This document shows, in pieces, positions 51,789-59,894 of a stretch of DNA of 64,000 bases. Source of the DNA: CAYSQW01 sp964433135 (GTDB taxonomy: Bacteria; Acidobacteriota; Aminicenantia; Aminicenantales; Aminicenantaceae); assembly GCA_964433135.1 (NCBI GenBank), contig CAYSQW010000004.1, positions 1-64,000 of the forward strand. The letters run 5' to 3'. How positions within the stretch are numbered: position 1 is the first letter of the stretch; every line of letters begins with the position of its first letter. A program made the translations under genes and the position numbers. Below the pieces are notes generated by a model. It ran no database searches and had not been told where the DNA came from. It worked only from the letters and a program-made list of their open reading frames with translations.

Positions 51789-52922
51789 CTATCGCATTCC
51801 CAGATTGTACAGAGTCAACGTCCTGTTGCGGACGTTGACGCTGGACTCAAGCAGGAACCGTCGGTGATTGTCGTCCTGCGCGGCCGCCGGGCTGTTGGCG
51901 ATCAGCGGCCGGCGGTAAAGATGGAGGTTGGCCGCCGGGGCTCCCGAAATGCTGACGAAGGGCCGGGCCGTACGGCCCAGGACCCAGATGCGGACCTGGC
52001 TGATCCGGCTGATCAAAGCGATATCCCCCGTCCAGGCTCCATTCTGCCAGTTCTGAAATCCATCCAGCAGATCGTCGTCATCGATATCCCCGTTGTACTG
52101 GAACTGGAGATTCTCCACGTTCTGCGCCAGGGGGAAATGGATGCCGTTTTCCGTCATATAGAGGATCCCGCCCTCTCCGTTTCCGATATATCCGTTGACC
52201 CCGGCGGAAAGCCCGGGATAATTGCCGGTTACATCCAGCCAGAATTCCTTGACGTTGATAAACGCCACGGTTCCCCCGTCATAATCGTTGGATGACGAGC
52301 ACGATCCCGAAAGCCCTCCCGGAGGATTGAACTCGACCGCCAGTCCCGGCGAAAAATTCAACCTCTCGTTGGATCCGGTCGCGTTATGGGATATGTGGGT
52401 GATCTCTCTGATTTCGCCCGACACGCAGCCGGAATCCGGATTGGGAAGGATCAGCACCGCCATGTTTTCGTAGTATTCATCCGGGTAGGGATATTGTTCG
52501 AAGCTGAAGTCCTCCACCGTCAGATTCACGGCGGATCCCTGGTAATTCGCGATCGGCAGGTTGAGAGGATCTTCGAGATTGCCCATGATGATCAGCCGGT
52601 CGGGGTTCACATCCCCCCCCTGATCTTCATTATCCGTCCCTTCAAGATAATATCCGAGGAAGGCTTCAGGCAGACCGACGCCGGCGGAACGCACATCCCG
52701 GGCGATGAAATGCATGCCGACACGGATATCATGCTGCATCTCCGAAAACTCCTCCTGATCGACGGCCACCTTGTTGCTGTTCATATAAAGCGTCAGCGCG
52801 CCCACGATGACGATCAGCATCACCACGCTGGAGACGAGCATCTCGATGAGCGTGAATCCTTTCCGTTCCCTTCGATCCGATTTCAATTCGTTTTGTTTTT
52901 TTTGCATGGTTCCGATTCTCAA
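51789..52922 (-). CDS. pilW: PilW-like minor pilin
   Basis: The 377-residue prepilin has the cleavage site RKGFTLIEMLVSS near residue 21 and a PilW-type body (HDIRVGMHFIARDVRSAGVG). It is long for a minor pilin, as PilW usually is. The TTG at 52922 is kept because AAGGAG is four bases upstream; the ATG at 52907 is the alternative and leaves the leader intact. Confidence 0.87.
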   Translation of the reverse strand: MRIGTMQKKQNELKSDRRERKGFTLIEMLVSSVVMLIVIVGALTLYMNSNKVAVDQEEFSEMQHDIRVGMHFIARDVRSAGVGLPEAFLGYYLEGTDNEDQGGDVNPDRLIIMGNLEDPLNLPIANYQGSAVNLTVEDFSFEQYPYPDEYYENMAVLILPNPDSGCVSGEIREITHISHNATGSNERLNFSPGLAVEFNPPGGLSGSCSSSNDYDGGTVAFINVKEFWLDVTGNYPGLSAGVNGYIGNGEGGILYMTENGIHFPLAQNVENLQFQYNGDIDDDDLLDGFQNWQNGAWTGDIALISRISQVRIWVLGRTARPFVSISGAPAANLHLYRRPLIANSPAAAQDDNHRRFLLESSVNVRNRTLTLYNLGMR

Positions 52923-52944
52923 CGCACTCCTTGTTTTCCGCTTC

Positions 52945-53397
52945 TCATCGGCTGATCATGGTGTGCAGCTGTGCTTTGACGGAAGCGTCCAAGGGGTCCT
53001 GCATCAGTTGATCCAGCGGTTCGTTCCGCTGTTCCGCTGAAAAAACCAGCACCCTCACATCCCAGAACTGGTCGGCCATCTGAATCCGTGTGATCCGCCT
53101 GTAATCGATCGTCGTATCCAGGTTGACATCGATCAGTTCGTCGATATCGGATCCAACGAGCATATTCAGCTCAGCCGCCGTCAGATCCCGCAGAGACTCG
53201 ATCTGCTGCTGCGCGAGAAAAGACGCGCTGGAAATTTTTTCCGCGCGCGCGTTCATCAATACGCTGTAGGTGAACATCTGCGCCAATCCCAGGACGGCCA
53301 CACCGACCAGGAAGATCCCCACCAAGGATTCTATCAGGGTGAATCCTTTCTGATTCCCGGCAAATGTCTTTTTCCGGAACAGGATGGTTTTTTTCAT
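52945..53397 (-). CDS. pilV: PilV-like minor pilin
   Basis: The 150-residue prepilin has the site QKGFTLIESLVGIFLVG and a PilV-like region (MFTYSVLMNARAEKISSASFLAQQQIESLRD). It is the second gene of the minor pilin set and takes part in the priming complex. Confidence 0.87.
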   Translation of the reverse strand: MKKTILFRKKTFAGNQKGFTLIESLVGIFLVGVAVLGLAQMFTYSVLMNARAEKISSASFLAQQQIESLRDLTAAELNMLVGSDIDELIDVNLDTTIDYRRITRIQMADQFWDVRVLVFSAEQRNEPLDQLMQDPLDASVKAQLHTMISR

Positions 53398-53415
53398 GTC
53401 ATAATCCCCGTGTTC

Positions 53416-54045
53416 TCATTCACTCGTTGATTTCGCATACCGAACCGATCCCCCTCGTAGCACGCTGATGATACGCAGGTCGGGCTGCCCCTTTCGGGTA
53501 AGCTTCTGGCTTTGTATGGAAAGGCTGTTCTGGTTGACGTCGTAATTCAGGATAAAGCCGATGGGGGAAAAAACCACCGACTGGTCGGCGGCCGGAAAAT
53601 TCATGGTGACGATGTAGCTTTCGAAGATGGATTTGCGGACGAAGCCGGGAAGGACGACCCAGTTTCCCGGAGTCTCCTCCCTTTCGATAAAATACTGCCA
53701 ATAACCGGGATCGTTGATGAAATGAACGCGATGGTTGACTTTTTCCCGGACGGCATGAAATTTCGCCTGCTGCAAAGTCGACAGCACTTCCCGCGCTTCA
53801 TTTTCGATACGCCGTGTTTCCATAGAGTTTATGATCGCGGGTGCCGCCACCAGCGTCGCGAGACCGAGCACCATCACCACGACCAAAATCTCGATCAGCG
53901 TAAATCCTTTTTGAAATGATTTCAAAGGCTCATCCCCGATATCCGTTATTGGGTCTCTTCCCCGTTCTCTTTTCAGGATGTTGCACACAATCCCACCCCG
54001 CTGAGACGCCGACTGTATTTTACTTTGTACCCGTAACATTTGCAA
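53416..54045 (-). CDS. fimU: FimU/GspH-type minor pilin
   Basis: The prepilin has the cleavage site QKGFTLIEILVVVMVLG followed by the GspH/FimT pattern (METRRIENEAREVLSTLQQAKFHAVREK). It heads the order fimU-pilV-pilW-pilX-pilY1. The start is uncertain: TTG 54045 opens the frame, while GTG 53988 and TTG 53925 give shorter leaders closer to the usual length. Gene end and identity are secure. Confidence 0.82.
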   Translation of the reverse strand: MQMLRVQSKIQSASQRGGIVCNILKRERGRDPITDIGDEPLKSFQKGFTLIEILVVVMVLGLATLVAAPAIINSMETRRIENEAREVLSTLQQAKFHAVREKVNHRVHFINDPGYWQYFIEREETPGNWVVLPGFVRKSIFESYIVTMNFPAADQSVVFSPIGFILNYDVNQNSLSIQSQKLTRKGQPDLRIISVLRGGSVRYAKSTSE

Positions 54046-54502
54046 GTTTTCCTAATGAACGAGAATTTTCGGCGCCACATCTCCTCCGCCCGCACCGCGC
54101 GCAGAGCCTCCGCCTTCCCGCCCGTAAATTTTCATTGCAAATTATATACCATTTATTTCCAAAGCTAAACCATTGAAAAATAACATTTTAATCATCTCTC
54201 ATTAAGGCCGGCCAAACAAATAGCCGCAGAATGTCGCGGCATTGACAAAAATAGTCACAGCAAATCCCGTTTTTCATCATTACATCCCACATCGATCCAT
54301 GCGGTCAATCGCCTCATCCGGTGATATCCGCGATGATTTTTCAGCCCATGATCCCATCTTCCCCGAGGATGCATCTCCTCGTAAAGAGCTAGTCGCGACC
54401 GCTCCGTTTATTGTCCCTTAAGACTTTTCTCATACCGCCCGAGGGCTTTACAGGCAAATCCACCTTCTCAAAAGGAAGCATCCGATTGAATTTTAGGAGA
54501 GG
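54046..54502. other. Intergenic region between the minor pilin operon and the glycosyltransferase gene
   Basis: About 450 bases without a protein-like frame. The left third is A/T-rich and holds the candidate promoter at 54137-54151; the right end carries AGGAGAGG before the glycosyltransferase start. I see no RNA gene or repeat. Confidence 0.5.
54137..54151 (-). promoter_or_regulatory. Candidate promoter of the minor pilin operon
   Basis: Minus strand reads TGGTATA-TAAT-TTGCA. It fits a -24/-12 promoter except for T in place of C at the fourth base, and it also contains TATAAT, so a sigma-70 reading is possible. No TGTAAA-type palindrome is found upstream. Confidence 0.35.
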
Positions 54503-56320
54503 GTGTGGTATTTGTTATCCATGCCGCCCGAGAAGAAAACCACCTATACCGCCCTCTTTATCCTGTGCGTTTTTCTGCTCGGCGCCGTGCTTTTTATCAA
54601 CCTGCCGGCTATTCAAGGTAACTTCCTGTTCGCCGATGAGGCCATATATTTTTCCATGACGCAAAGCCTTGCACAAGACGGAGACCTCGAGTACACCCGA
54701 AAGGATCTGATTCGATACTATAAGACGTTCGATGCCGGGCCGCTCGGCATTTTCCTGAAAAAAGCCAAGGATGGAAAAATATTTTACGCAAAATCATTCG
54801 CTTATTCTTTGTTCACCGCTCCCTTTGCGAAAGTTTTCGGCTGCAACGGACATCTTGTCTTCCATGTGCTGCTGCTCCTCCTGCTGCTGCTGATGGGCAC
54901 CACTTATTTTTCTCTGGAAAATCCTCCGACGCTGGCCCTCATGATCCCCATCACTTTCCTGTTCACTTCGGTCGCCGTTGTCTATATCATCTGGATCACT
55001 CCGGATTTTTTCAACTTTTTCCTGGTTTTCACGGCTCTCTTTCTCTGGATATACAAACATCGATACCGCCAAAAAGACATGGAAGAGGCAATGCCGTCGA
55101 GGGGGCTCCGCTTTCTGCTCTCAGACGGCTCCGACTATCTCGCCTGTGCGATAGCGGCCGTCGCCGTTTTTTCCAAGCCGCCCAACATCGTACTCATGGG
55201 ACCTCTGCTCCTGCATACGCTGTGGCGTAAAAAACCGTTGAAGGCGGTTTTCATGCTGCTCATATTTCTGGCTGTGTCCGGCGCATTTTGGGGAACGAAC
55301 CAACTGATCACAGGAGAATGGAATTACCAAGGAGGCGAGAGAAAAACCTTCTACGGGCCCCGCTATCCTCTCGAGACCGAAGCCCTGACCTTCGACAGCG
55401 TGAAGGGAGGGAAGATGTCGTCGGAGGGTTATACCGAAAAGCATCTGCTCCCGGCCCGAGTGGTCATCTATAATCTCTTCTACTATTTCTTCGGTCGATT
55501 CACCGGTATCGCCTGGTATTTCTTTCCCGCCTTGTTGGGGCTGATTCTTTTTTTCCGGCGACGGCGCTCTCCGGCTCAATGGATGATCCTGGCGGCTCTT
55601 GCGGGTGAGATCCTGATTTTTATCGTTTTGATGCCTGACAATTACAGCGGAGGCGGGGGCGCTCTGGCAAACCGCTACTTTCTCAACATCTTTCCCTATT
55701 TCTTCTTCCTTCCCGCCCTTCGATTTCGTCCCCGCGAACTGGGATTTTCCTGGATCTGGGCGGCGGTCTTCATCGCCCCCATCCTCATCAGCCCTTTCCA
55801 TCATTCCCACTACCCGGCGACTCATGTAAAAAAGTTCCCCTATACCCATCTGCCGGCAGAGCTTACGCTGGTCAATAATTTCCCCACCAATACCAATCCC
55901 TGGGCCCGTAGACAGAGCTTCGGCGTTGAAAACAGCTGGCTCCATTTTCTGGACGACAATTTCCACCCGAAACTGGAGCCCACCGGGTTCTGGACCCGGG
56001 GAGATAAAACAGCCTCCATGATCCTGAAAACCTATTATCCCGTCAAGAAATTGGATTTCTCGCTTCTCAACAATCCGCGCATGCAGAATGAAATCACGGT
56101 TCAGGTCGGTCACCGCAAACAGCGAATCACGCTAGGCACCAAGCAGCGCGGGACCCTTTCCTTCACTCCCCTCAAACCCTTCAAGATCAAGGCGATTCAC
56201 CTTTATCGGATCAAGATCAAAGCATCCAAGGGCTCGATCCCTTACTATGAAAGCATGGGGTCCCGGGAAAAACGTCATCTGGGAGTCTTTTTCGAGATCA
56301 AAATAACCCCGGAAAACTGA
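54503..56320 (+). CDS. GT-C membrane glycosyltransferase
   Basis: The 605-residue protein has about ten membrane helices and an external-loop motif FADEAIYFSMTQSLA near residue 43, as in the ArnT/PMT-like GT-C fold that uses lipid-linked sugars. The last 150 residues form a soluble external domain. It may glycosylate lipid A, a surface polymer or pilins. It is coupled to asparagine synthase with a one-base overlap. The start is uncertain (GTG 54503 or ATG 54521). Confidence 0.72.
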   Translation: MWYLLSMPPEKKTTYTALFILCVFLLGAVLFINLPAIQGNFLFADEAIYFSMTQSLAQDGDLEYTRKDLIRYYKTFDAGPLGIFLKKAKDGKIFYAKSFAYSLFTAPFAKVFGCNGHLVFHVLLLLLLLLMGTTYFSLENPPTLALMIPITFLFTSVAVVYIIWITPDFFNFFLVFTALFLWIYKHRYRQKDMEEAMPSRGLRFLLSDGSDYLACAIAAVAVFSKPPNIVLMGPLLLHTLWRKKPLKAVFMLLIFLAVSGAFWGTNQLITGEWNYQGGERKTFYGPRYPLETEALTFDSVKGGKMSSEGYTEKHLLPARVVIYNLFYYFFGRFTGIAWYFFPALLGLILFFRRRRSPAQWMILAALAGEILIFIVLMPDNYSGGGGALANRYFLNIFPYFFFLPALRFRPRELGFSWIWAAVFIAPILISPFHHSHYPATHVKKFPYTHLPAELTLVNNFPTNTNPWARRQSFGVENSWLHFLDDNFHPKLEPTGFWTRGDKTASMILKTYYPVKKLDFSLLNNPRMQNEITVQVGHRKQRITLGTKQRGTLSFTPLKPFKIKAIHLYRIKIKASKGSIPYYESMGSREKRHLGVFFEIKITPEN

Positions 56321-58218
56321 TGTGTGGAATTTGCGGAGTCGTTAACAGGGACCGGGGGAATCCGGTTCCGCCCAAGCTCCTGCGGGCTATGTGCGACACC
56401 ATCCGGCATCGCGGACCGGACGATGAAGGATCGTTCATCAGCGGAAATATCGCACTGGGAGCTCGCCGCCTCAGCATCATCGATGTTGCGGGCGGTCATC
56501 AGCCTCTTTCCAACGAAGACGGCTCCATCTGGGTGGCTTACAACGGAGAAATTTATAATTTCCAAGAACTCAAGCAGGAATTGACGGCGGCCGGACACCG
56601 CTTCGCCACCTCAACCGACACCGAAGTTCTCGCGCACGGGTATGAAGAATGGGGGGAGGATCTTGTTCAACGTCTGCGCGGAATGTTTGCTTTCGCCGTC
56701 TGGGACAGAAAAAACGATGCCGTCCGAATTTTCCGCGATCGACTTGGAATCAAACCGCTTTACTACGCCCTGCTGGACAATGGAACGCTGGTCTTCGGAT
56801 CCGAGATCAAGGCCATATTGAAGCATCCCGGCGTTCCACGCCGATTGGACCCGCAGGCGCTGGATATGTTTCTGACTCTGGAATACGTTCCCGCGCCTTA
56901 CTCGATATTTCGGGATATAAGAAAACTTCCCGCCGGAAGCCGTCTTCGTTATCATCAGGGAAACATTCATATCGACCGGTACTGGAATCTGGAACCCCCG
57001 GATATGAATCGATCCGACACCTCCCGATCCCGTCTTCCGGAACTCAAGGAAGAATTGTATTCTCTCCTGCGGGAAGCGGTCAAGATGCGCCTGATCAGCG
57101 ACGTCCCGTTGGGGGCATTCCTCAGCGGAGGGATCGACTCCTCGTGCATCGTCGGGCTCATGCACGAAGCAGGGGCCGTTCCCTTGAAAACGTTTTCCAT
57201 CGGATTCGAAGACGCCAGTTACAACGAACTCGATCATGCCCGCCGGATTGCCCGGAAGTTTTCCACCGAACATGAGGAATTCATCCTGAAACCGCAGGCT
57301 CTGGAGCTGACCGAACGGCTGGTATCACATCTCGATGAACCCTTCGGCGACTTTTCGATCTTTCCCACCTATCTGGTTTCCGAGATGGCCCGCAGACATG
57401 TGACCGTGATCCTATCGGGTGACGGAGGCGACGAGATTTTCGGCGGCTACGATCATTACCAGGCCCAAAAGCTGGCTCGTATGATGCAGCCCTTCGGCCT
57501 CAACCGAATCCTGCCCTCCCTTGTGACAAAATTTCCTCCGGCGGATAAGAAGAAAGGTGCCTGGAACAAGTTCCGGCGTTTCGGCCAGGGATTCGCCAAC
57601 GAATCCAGACTCAGGCATCTTCGCTGGATGATGTTTCTATCCGGCCCGGAGAAGGCCCGGTTATATTCTTCGGACTTCATCCGGCAGCTGGGGGGGATCA
57701 CGCCCCTTGACCATCTCACACCTTTTCGCGACATTTATCGAATCATGCCGGAGTTCGATTCCGTGTCCGCGGAACTCTACCTCGATCTCAACGCCTACCT
57801 CGTGGATAATATTCTCGTCAAGGTCGACCGCATGAGCATGGCGGCCTCCCTTGAAACACGGGTCCCGCTGCTGGACCACAAGGTCGTGGAATTCATCTTC
57901 CGCCTGCCCGGACGGCTGAAACTCCATGGTCTTACGACCAAATGGCTGTTTAAAAAATCCATGGAATCCCTCCTTCCCCGGGAAAATATCTACCGGAGTA
58001 AGGAGGGCTTCAGCATCCCCATCAAACATTGGCTGAAGCACGAACTGAAACCCATGCTGTGCGATCACCTGAGCCGTGAACGGATCGGATGCGATGGATT
58101 GTTCGATCCCGATACCGTCCAGAAGATGATCGATCTTCATATGGCCGGGCGGGAGAATTTCAGTCATCAACTCTGGGCGCTTCTGGTTTTTTCCATCTGG
58201 AAAGATCAGTACCTCTAA
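56320..58218 (+). CDS. asnB: Asparagine synthase (glutamine-hydrolysing)
   Basis: The 632-residue enzyme begins MCGICGV, so Cys2 is the glutaminase nucleophile, and has the synthetase PP-loop LSGGIDSSC near residue 268. It makes asparagine, or amidates a sugar or peptide, from glutamine and ATP; close relatives sit in surface polysaccharide clusters, which fits the glycosyltransferase upstream. It is convergent with tilS, overlapping by four bases. Confidence 0.92.
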   Translation: MCGICGVVNRDRGNPVPPKLLRAMCDTIRHRGPDDEGSFISGNIALGARRLSIIDVAGGHQPLSNEDGSIWVAYNGEIYNFQELKQELTAAGHRFATSTDTEVLAHGYEEWGEDLVQRLRGMFAFAVWDRKNDAVRIFRDRLGIKPLYYALLDNGTLVFGSEIKAILKHPGVPRRLDPQALDMFLTLEYVPAPYSIFRDIRKLPAGSRLRYHQGNIHIDRYWNLEPPDMNRSDTSRSRLPELKEELYSLLREAVKMRLISDVPLGAFLSGGIDSSCIVGLMHEAGAVPLKTFSIGFEDASYNELDHARRIARKFSTEHEEFILKPQALELTERLVSHLDEPFGDFSIFPTYLVSEMARRHVTVILSGDGGDEIFGGYDHYQAQKLARMMQPFGLNRILPSLVTKFPPADKKKGAWNKFRRFGQGFANESRLRHLRWMMFLSGPEKARLYSSDFIRQLGGITPLDHLTPFRDIYRIMPEFDSVSAELYLDLNAYLVDNILVKVDRMSMAASLETRVPLLDHKVVEFIFRLPGRLKLHGLTTKWLFKKSMESLLPRENIYRSKEGFSIPIKHWLKHELKPMLCDHLSRERIGCDGLFDPDTVQKMIDLHMAGRENFSHQLWALLVFSIWKDQYL

Positions 58219-59591
58219 GAAGAGATCAACTCAATGCAGATGACTTCGCAGGTATCCTCATCGACTTTGAACGCCTCTCCCACGGGAAGGCCCGGAGACC
58301 ATACGATTTCTCCTTGGCTGACAAATAGGGGCAGGCGGGCGCGGATCGCTCTCGGAATCCCCTTTTCGCGCATCACCTCTTTTATTTTCCGACTGCCGGG
58401 TGCACCCAGCGGTCGGTAACGATCGCCATCCCGGCGGGAACGGACCTGAAGCGGAAAAGACGCTTTCCCGGAATCCAACCACACCCTTTTCCGATCATCG
58501 TAATCCTTAGGCCCCGGTTTTTTGCGGAGAGTTCGGCTTATGAAGCGCAGATCCGGGGATTCAATCTCCAGCATGTCCTCGCCTCGCCAGATGAGAGAGT
58601 ATCCGGATCTTTCTTCAACACGAGCCGCCCGACGGATGATGCCATTTTCCCTTTCCAAGGATATCCCTTCCTTGAACGCGAAGACATCGCCGTCGCGCAT
58701 CTTCAGGATCCGTTCCACGTCTTCCAGGGAAACCCGCCGCAGATCCCCTTTGATACGGCGCAGAAATTCCCGCACCAAACGCCTTTGCAGCGCGATATCG
58801 AGGTTTTTTACCCGGGAAAGGGAGAGGGCCCAGCTCCCTTCAAGTCGGACCAGCGTCTCGGCTGATTTTTCGCGTACCCGCTGTTCCATAAATGCTTCTT
58901 CTTCTCGAAGAATCGATGTCAGACGGTGGATCTGGGATTCGATCCCGGGTTCATATTTTTCACGGATAAGAGGAAGCAGCTCGAGCCGGATCCGATTCCG
59001 AAGGAAACGTTGATCGGAATTGCTTTCATCCAACCGGTAAGCCATTCCGCACTCCCCAAGGAAATTCAGGATATCCACTCGCTTGAGTGAAAGCAGCGGG
59101 CGGATGATACCTCCTTCTACAAGCGGGTAAATCCCGCAAAGTCCCCGAAGACCGCTGCCGCGCATGAGACGCATGAGAACGGTTTCAGTTTGATCGGAAA
59201 GCGTATGACCTGTAGCAATCCGGCGGCATCCGGTGCGCTGGGCGGCGGAGTTCAGAAAATCATAGCGCAGCTGACGGGCGGTCTCTTCCAGGTTCATCCG
59301 GCGATCCCGGGCAAACCGCCTGACGTCTCCCCGCCCCACTTCCAGGGGAAGTTTATATCTGCGGGCGATTTCAGCGGCGAATTTCTCATCTTCAACAGCA
59401 GCCGCTCTCAATTGATGGTTGAAATGTCCCATCACAATTTCAAATGACCGCTCTTCCCGGAGCTTAAGCAGTAAGCCCAACAATGCTGAAGAATCGACAC
59501 CCCCCGAATACGCGACAAGAACCCGATCCCCCGGACACAACATCCCATGACTATCCACAGTATGCTTGAAGGTTCGATAAACGTCTTCCAT
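58215..59591 (-). CDS. tilS: tRNA(Ile)-lysidine synthase
   Basis: The 458-residue protein has the PP-loop VAYSGGVDSSALLG near residue 26, GHFNHQLRAAAVEDE and GHTLSDQTETVLMRL, with the C-terminal substrate domain. It adds lysine to C34 of the CAU anticodon of tRNA-Ile2, changing codon reading from AUG to AUA. GGGAGAG precedes the ATG. A tRNA with a CAT anticodon lies 136 bases upstream on the same strand. Confidence 0.94.
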   Translation of the reverse strand: MEDVYRTFKHTVDSHGMLCPGDRVLVAYSGGVDSSALLGLLLKLREERSFEIVMGHFNHQLRAAAVEDEKFAAEIARRYKLPLEVGRGDVRRFARDRRMNLEETARQLRYDFLNSAAQRTGCRRIATGHTLSDQTETVLMRLMRGSGLRGLCGIYPLVEGGIIRPLLSLKRVDILNFLGECGMAYRLDESNSDQRFLRNRIRLELLPLIREKYEPGIESQIHRLTSILREEEAFMEQRVREKSAETLVRLEGSWALSLSRVKNLDIALQRRLVREFLRRIKGDLRRVSLEDVERILKMRDGDVFAFKEGISLERENGIIRRAARVEERSGYSLIWRGEDMLEIESPDLRFISRTLRKKPGPKDYDDRKRVWLDSGKASFPLQVRSRRDGDRYRPLGAPGSRKIKEVMREKGIPRAIRARLPLFVSQGEIVWSPGLPVGEAFKVDEDTCEVICIELISS

Positions 59592-59727
59592 AATCTCTCC
59601 CGGATTATCTCCATTATAAAACGGCCGTCTCCGGATGACAAATCCCCGCGTTTGTGGATTTCCGGGGCGGAGAAGCCGAAGGAAAAAATCATCTCTCGTT
59701 CGAAGGGGGGATTCGGGAAGAAGGAAA

Positions 59728-59801
59728 TGGCGGTGGAGGGATTTGAACCCCCGACACTACGGATATGAGCCGTATGCTCTAACCGACTGAGCTACACCGC
59801 C
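59728..59801 (-). tRNA. tRNA-Met (CAT), elongator type
   Basis: The 74-base gene folds as a full cloverleaf: acceptor GGCGGTG with CACCGCC, discriminator A, D-loop AGTCGGTTA, anticodon stem ACGG/CCGT with loop CTCATAT (anticodon CAT), and T-loop GGTTCAAATCC. CCA is not encoded. The acceptor sequence and anticodon stem look like elongator tRNA-Met; tRNA-Ile2, which also has CAT and is the TilS substrate, is the alternative. Confidence 0.95.
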
Positions 59802-59813
59802 GAAAGCAACGAG

Positions 59814-59842
59814 ATTTTAACCAAAATAGGGGTTTAAGTCAA
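59814..59842 (-). promoter_or_regulatory. Sigma-70 promoter of the tRNA gene
   Basis: Minus strand: TTGACT (59837-59842), 17-base spacer, TAAAAT (59814-59819). The start is a few bases before the tRNA 5' end. No terminator is seen between the tRNA and tilS. Confidence 0.78.
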
Positions 59843-59894
59843 TCCAATCCTCAGTGGATTTCTCGAACCTCATTCCCCGGGATACCGTGTCCGG

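Noticed and set aside
59728..59801. Reading the tRNA as tRNA-Ile2 (CAT) because tilS is next to it
   Set aside because: The acceptor stem and anticodon stem match elongator tRNA-Met better; the neighbour alone is not enough.
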